From NCBI GenBank assembly GCA_015143735.1, contig VKHC01000669.1, positions 1-10,277 of the forward strand: DNA of 10,277 bases, read 5' to 3'. Within the stretch, counting starts at the first letter, position 1. Every line of letters starts with the position of its first letter. Of this stretch, positions 7,682 to 10,277 are shown in pieces. The notes below the pieces were generated by a model. The model searched no databases. It was not told the origin of the DNA and saw only the letters and a program-made list of their open reading frames with translations. Both the position numbers and the translations under genes were made by a program. Source of the DNA: Synura sp. LO234KE. Its lineage: Eukaryota; Sar; Synurophyceae; Synurales; Mallomonadaceae.

Positions 7682-8332
7682 ATGTCAGAAAAAGCACAGC
7701 GGGACATTAGGGGAGCACTAGGGGACTTAGAAAGAGATGATGGAGCGCTATGTTCAAGCGCAAGACGCACGGAGTTGAAGATTACACGTAAGATGAGGGC
7801 GGCTTGGGCTGGTTTGAGCGGGGTGCGTCAAGAGTGTTTTCGAACGTCCTGCGATGATCCTGACACTTCCTAAACGTTGATTGGCTGTTATAAAACACGT
7901 ATGAAGTGCCTGTAACGTTACCTGGAATTTCGGGGTTCTTAGCCGTTATTGCTCGATGCTTCATGGAGGGTCTGGCAGACAAAGTGAGAATTGAGGGTTG
8001 GAGAGCTGATATAGCGAAAGGCAAATTATTTTCATGCAGAAATCGGTTATCAAGGCAAGATGTGCAAGGGCAAATCAAAATTGTCTCAAGTTCTTTTTGC
8101 TGGAACGAAATAAGGGAGTGGGCCCAGAATATGTTAATCGAAGAACATGATTACCAGAAAAACTAATTCAGAGCCTTATATATTGCGCCAACAGTTTACA
8201 GATCTCGAAGAATTATTAAGTTTGGAGCTTTGTGGGAGGCGATCTGGTATTAGGCAATTTTATTTGACTAAATTTTTCAAGTTTTTCTGTGGAGAGAGTT
8301 GCGTTAAAATAGTTTGGGTAATTATTTGTTGA
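7682..8332 (+). pseudogene. Coding-like fragments, unassigned
   Basis: Three successive plus-strand frames look protein-like. 7682-7873 (63 codons) is charged, with EKAQRDIRGALGDLERDDG. 7906-8166 (86 codons, starting at GTG) has FMEGLADKVRIEGWRADIAK and RLSRQDVQGQIKIVSS. 8147-8332 overlaps it in another frame. The first part is clearly GC-richer than its surroundings, which suggests a different origin. The frames do not join without shifts, and a minus-strand frame (7782-8078) is also open, so strand and identity are uncertain. No domain is recognised. Remnant of a retroelement coding region is a guess based on the neighbourhood. Confidence 0.3.
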
Positions 8333-8636
8333 CCTAATTGAATTTTATATCTTCTAAGGAAATTTGCTATTTCTAAGACAAGCCGCAACTGGGTACAGGA
8401 CCAGGGAGGTAGAAGGGGAAATAACTACAAATATATGGTCTAGCGAATATGTCGTGAGTGGTGTCGAATACGCCTAATCGCCGGCTTCAAGGAGCACCGG
8501 CAGCCGCGGATTCACGCACACGTTCACCAGCAAAGGCTGGTCTCCGTGTTAGCATCGGACGGATAATTGAAGTGAGTGCCACTGTGCGTGCGGGATAGGA
8601 ATGTTTGACGGGAGCAGCAATTTACTCCGATTCCGT
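8333..8636. other. No gene recognised; GC-richer patch
   Basis: 8430-8630 is GC-richer than the rest of the window. On the minus strand it follows the LINE-like endonuclease fragment in reading direction, so it may be decayed retrotransposon sequence. I could not read a reverse transcriptase motif (such as YADD) in any frame. Confidence 0.3.
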
Positions 8637-9061
8637 TCACGCCAATTCCATTTCGACCATTATCGGTAGATGATCGAGGGCCATGGTATGGGCTCCCCAA
8701 TAACGTCGAAAACGCTTTTAATTCAATCTATTTGCTATAGTGCAAACTAGCCCAAGTTCCCTCTCGAAAGCATCATGCTTGGAAATAGGTGATCTATTTT
8801 TCTGCCCATGGACAATTTGATTTGGTGCGGTACTTGCCTTTTTGTAGTATGATGGAAACAATTGACAGATATCTAATCTTTAGACGACCGAAGAGTTTCT
8901 TCCTCAGAAGGAAGATAGAAGGCGGATCTCTCCGCGATATCCATTAAGGCAGTCGGACCAAGAATTTCCAGAGAGATGTTCGAATAGCAACCAAATTGCT
9001 GTTTATCATTCCCGACTCCGCCAAGATGAGCTTTCCGTGAAGTTGATTTATCGCCTGTCAT
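8637..9061 (-). pseudogene. Decayed endonuclease domain of a LINE-type retrotransposon
   Basis: An open frame at 9061-8873 begins MTGDKSTSRKAHLGGVGNDK. This resembles the GDFN...H..WGG region of apurinic-type LINE endonucleases. It is followed by EILGPTALMD, like the PT motif of these domains. After a stop and frame change, 8830-8637 reads ELGLVCTIANRLN, a stop, then RYWGAHTMALDHLPIMVEME. The last part fits the conserved SDHLPI box near the end of the endonuclease, with Ser replaced by Leu and the His kept. The spacing between the two boxes, about 125 codons, is compatible with the family. The asparagine of GDFN is not seen. The enzyme would nick target DNA to prime reverse transcription; this copy is dead. 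Assignment is by motif memory only. Confidence 0.45.
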
Positions 9062-9538
9062 TTCAGCTTAATAATGGGCTCGAGATTATATTTGCAAAAT
9101 TATACACGTTTGGTAGCGACACAAATATTTTTTATAGAATCTTAGCTTAGATTATACAGAAAGATATATAGCGGACCACGCAAACTAAGCAACCCGATGA
9201 GCTACTTAGCAGATCACTCTCTGTTTAGGGGCAGGGCAGGTTATCAGGGTAGAGACAGATATGTGACTTCTTTTTTGAAAATCGAAAATCATAAGGTCAC
9301 GATTCTCATAGCAAAATGAAATTAATATTTTTCAGTGCTAGTGCTATTTTCTAAGCTATTAAAGGTATAGTATTGTTAGCAGAAAGTTGGTACGTCCGGA
9401 TTCGAGCTCTAACGAGCACTTCGGATTTTTTGAAAACTCAACGTAATTGTACTGTGAATTATATAACCTATCAAGAACGCAACAACTAGAGATTTTCAGT
9501 TACTATAACGGTGTAAACAAATTAATATTAAATTAAGG
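9062..9538. other. Intergenic stretch, nothing recognised
   Basis: There is no frame of useful length on either strand. A GAGATTTTCAG word at 9489-9499 could be a splice acceptor for the following coding-like region, but no matching first exon is convincing. Confidence 0.4.
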
Positions 9539-10242
9539 TCGGGGCTATCTCAGAACTTGGAAATAGACCCGAGATCAGCAATTTCAGAATGGACATGAAC
9601 CTTGGAGCAAGAAGCTGGCGGATGTGTATCCAGGCAAAAATTTGAGGTTATTACGAAAGAGAATTCAACATTTCAACTGTATATTCATCAGAAAAACATC
9701 TTGGAGGATCTAGACTCCTGGTTGATTGAAATACTAATAATGGTAGAATCAATGGCGGATCATGCAACAGGAACTTTGGTGGCCACAGATCTTCTAAACG
9801 AATTGATATCCGTGGACTTGTCTCCTTACATTGATGCGGAACATGAGGACTCCCTGGGAACATATGTCCCGTTGACCATCTAAGAGGCTTCAGTTTCAGT
9901 GGTCCGATGAGAAGTCCCCTAGTGGTACAACGAACAAGTGTAGTCCGCAAAGTGCAAATCTGAATCTGAGCGTTCCAACAATCACCTCGAAGCAAACACT
10001 GGCCCAGAGGACAGAATATGCTTTGGATTCATAGAGAACAGATGACGACCTCTCCAGAAGCCACACAATCACCTAGGGAAACGTTGTTCTTGTTCATAAC
10101 GGAAGGCAACCGACCCGCTGAACTCCTCTGTGCCGAATCAGTCAACTTTGTCACAGCCGTGTGCACTTTACCAGACAACTTTAATTGCCGGCCTATCTTT
10201 TGTTGGATGTTTCTGTTACTAACGCTGCTAGTGCTAAACTGA
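9539..10242 (+). pseudogene. Decayed unassigned coding region
   Basis: In one frame the sequence reads LSQNLEIDPRSAISEWT, a TGA at 9596-9598, then 93 open codons to 9883 (for example NILEDLDSWLIEI and SVDLSPYIDAEHEDSLGTYV). A one-base frame change then gives RLQFQWSDEKSPSGTTNK and SVPTITSKQTLAQRTEYALD up to a TAG at 10032-10034. From ATG 10018 another frame runs 74 codons and ends in a hydrophobic tail (MFLLLTLLVL), which could be a membrane anchor. The acidic and polar composition is protein-like. Stops and shifts suggest a pseudogene or a multi-exon gene. No family is recognised. The overlapping minus-strand frames (9651-9995, 10029-10250) look like shadows. Confidence 0.35.
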
Positions 10243-10277
10243 GATTGCATAATTAACGTTAAAGACTGAAGACTTAA

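Noticed and set aside
9378-9425. tRNA or SINE-like boxes (TAGCAGAAAGTTGG and GGATTCGAGCTC)
   Set aside because: The two boxes are too close together and no cloverleaf stems can be paired.
1-10277. Fungal repeat-induced point mutation as the cause of decay
   Set aside because: Some stops fit C-to-T or G-to-A change, but CA and TG words remain common and many lesions are indels, so there is no clear signature by eye.

Overview
The window looks like gene-poor, repeat-rich nuclear DNA of a eukaryote. It is AT-rich and has no operon-like gene packing. No reading frame is intact and longer than about 130 codons. Several places have short spliceosomal-type introns (GTAAGT donors, CTAAC/CTAAG-like branch sites, TAG/CAG acceptors). 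The best lineage hint is a broken tyrosine-recombinase gene of the Crypton type (5220-6924, minus). Its C-terminal motifs resemble, from memory, the Crypton recombinases common in oomycetes and other stramenopiles. An oomycete-like genome is my leading guess, but it is inference and not proven.

Layout. 1-2190 holds two diverged copies of one unrecognised protein-coding element, arranged head-to-head: a left copy on the minus strand (862 down to the window edge) and a right copy on the plus strand (936 to about 2190), with a 73-bp spacer. I found this by comparing the two strands: 47/51, 56/63, 22/26 and 16/16 bases match in four blocks checked by eye. Both copies are broken, with different indels. 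The left copy lacks 179 bp that in the right copy hold a candidate exon. 2191-2838 is further decayed coding sequence on the plus strand, probably the downstream part of the right copy, and is open in two frames at once. 3159-3544 can be read as a two-exon, 72-codon gene with a hydrophobic start. 4018-4245 carries two 55-bp direct repeats 173 bp apart. 4475-4595 can be read as a tiny spliced frame. 4807-4852 has two short palindromes.

5220-6924 (minus) is the Crypton-like pseudogene, with at least six frame changes and several stops. 6925-7306 (minus) is possibly its upstream part. 7682-8332 (plus) is GC-richer, unassigned coding-like sequence. 8637-9061 (minus) looks like a decayed endonuclease domain of a LINE-type retrotransposon. 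9539-10242 (plus) is another unassigned decayed coding region.

Taken together, this is a graveyard of mobile or duplicated genes rather than a working pathway. The most notable item is the large old inverted duplication, which would fold into a long imperfect hairpin if transcribed. No tRNA, rRNA, CRISPR array or bacterial-type regulatory signal was found.
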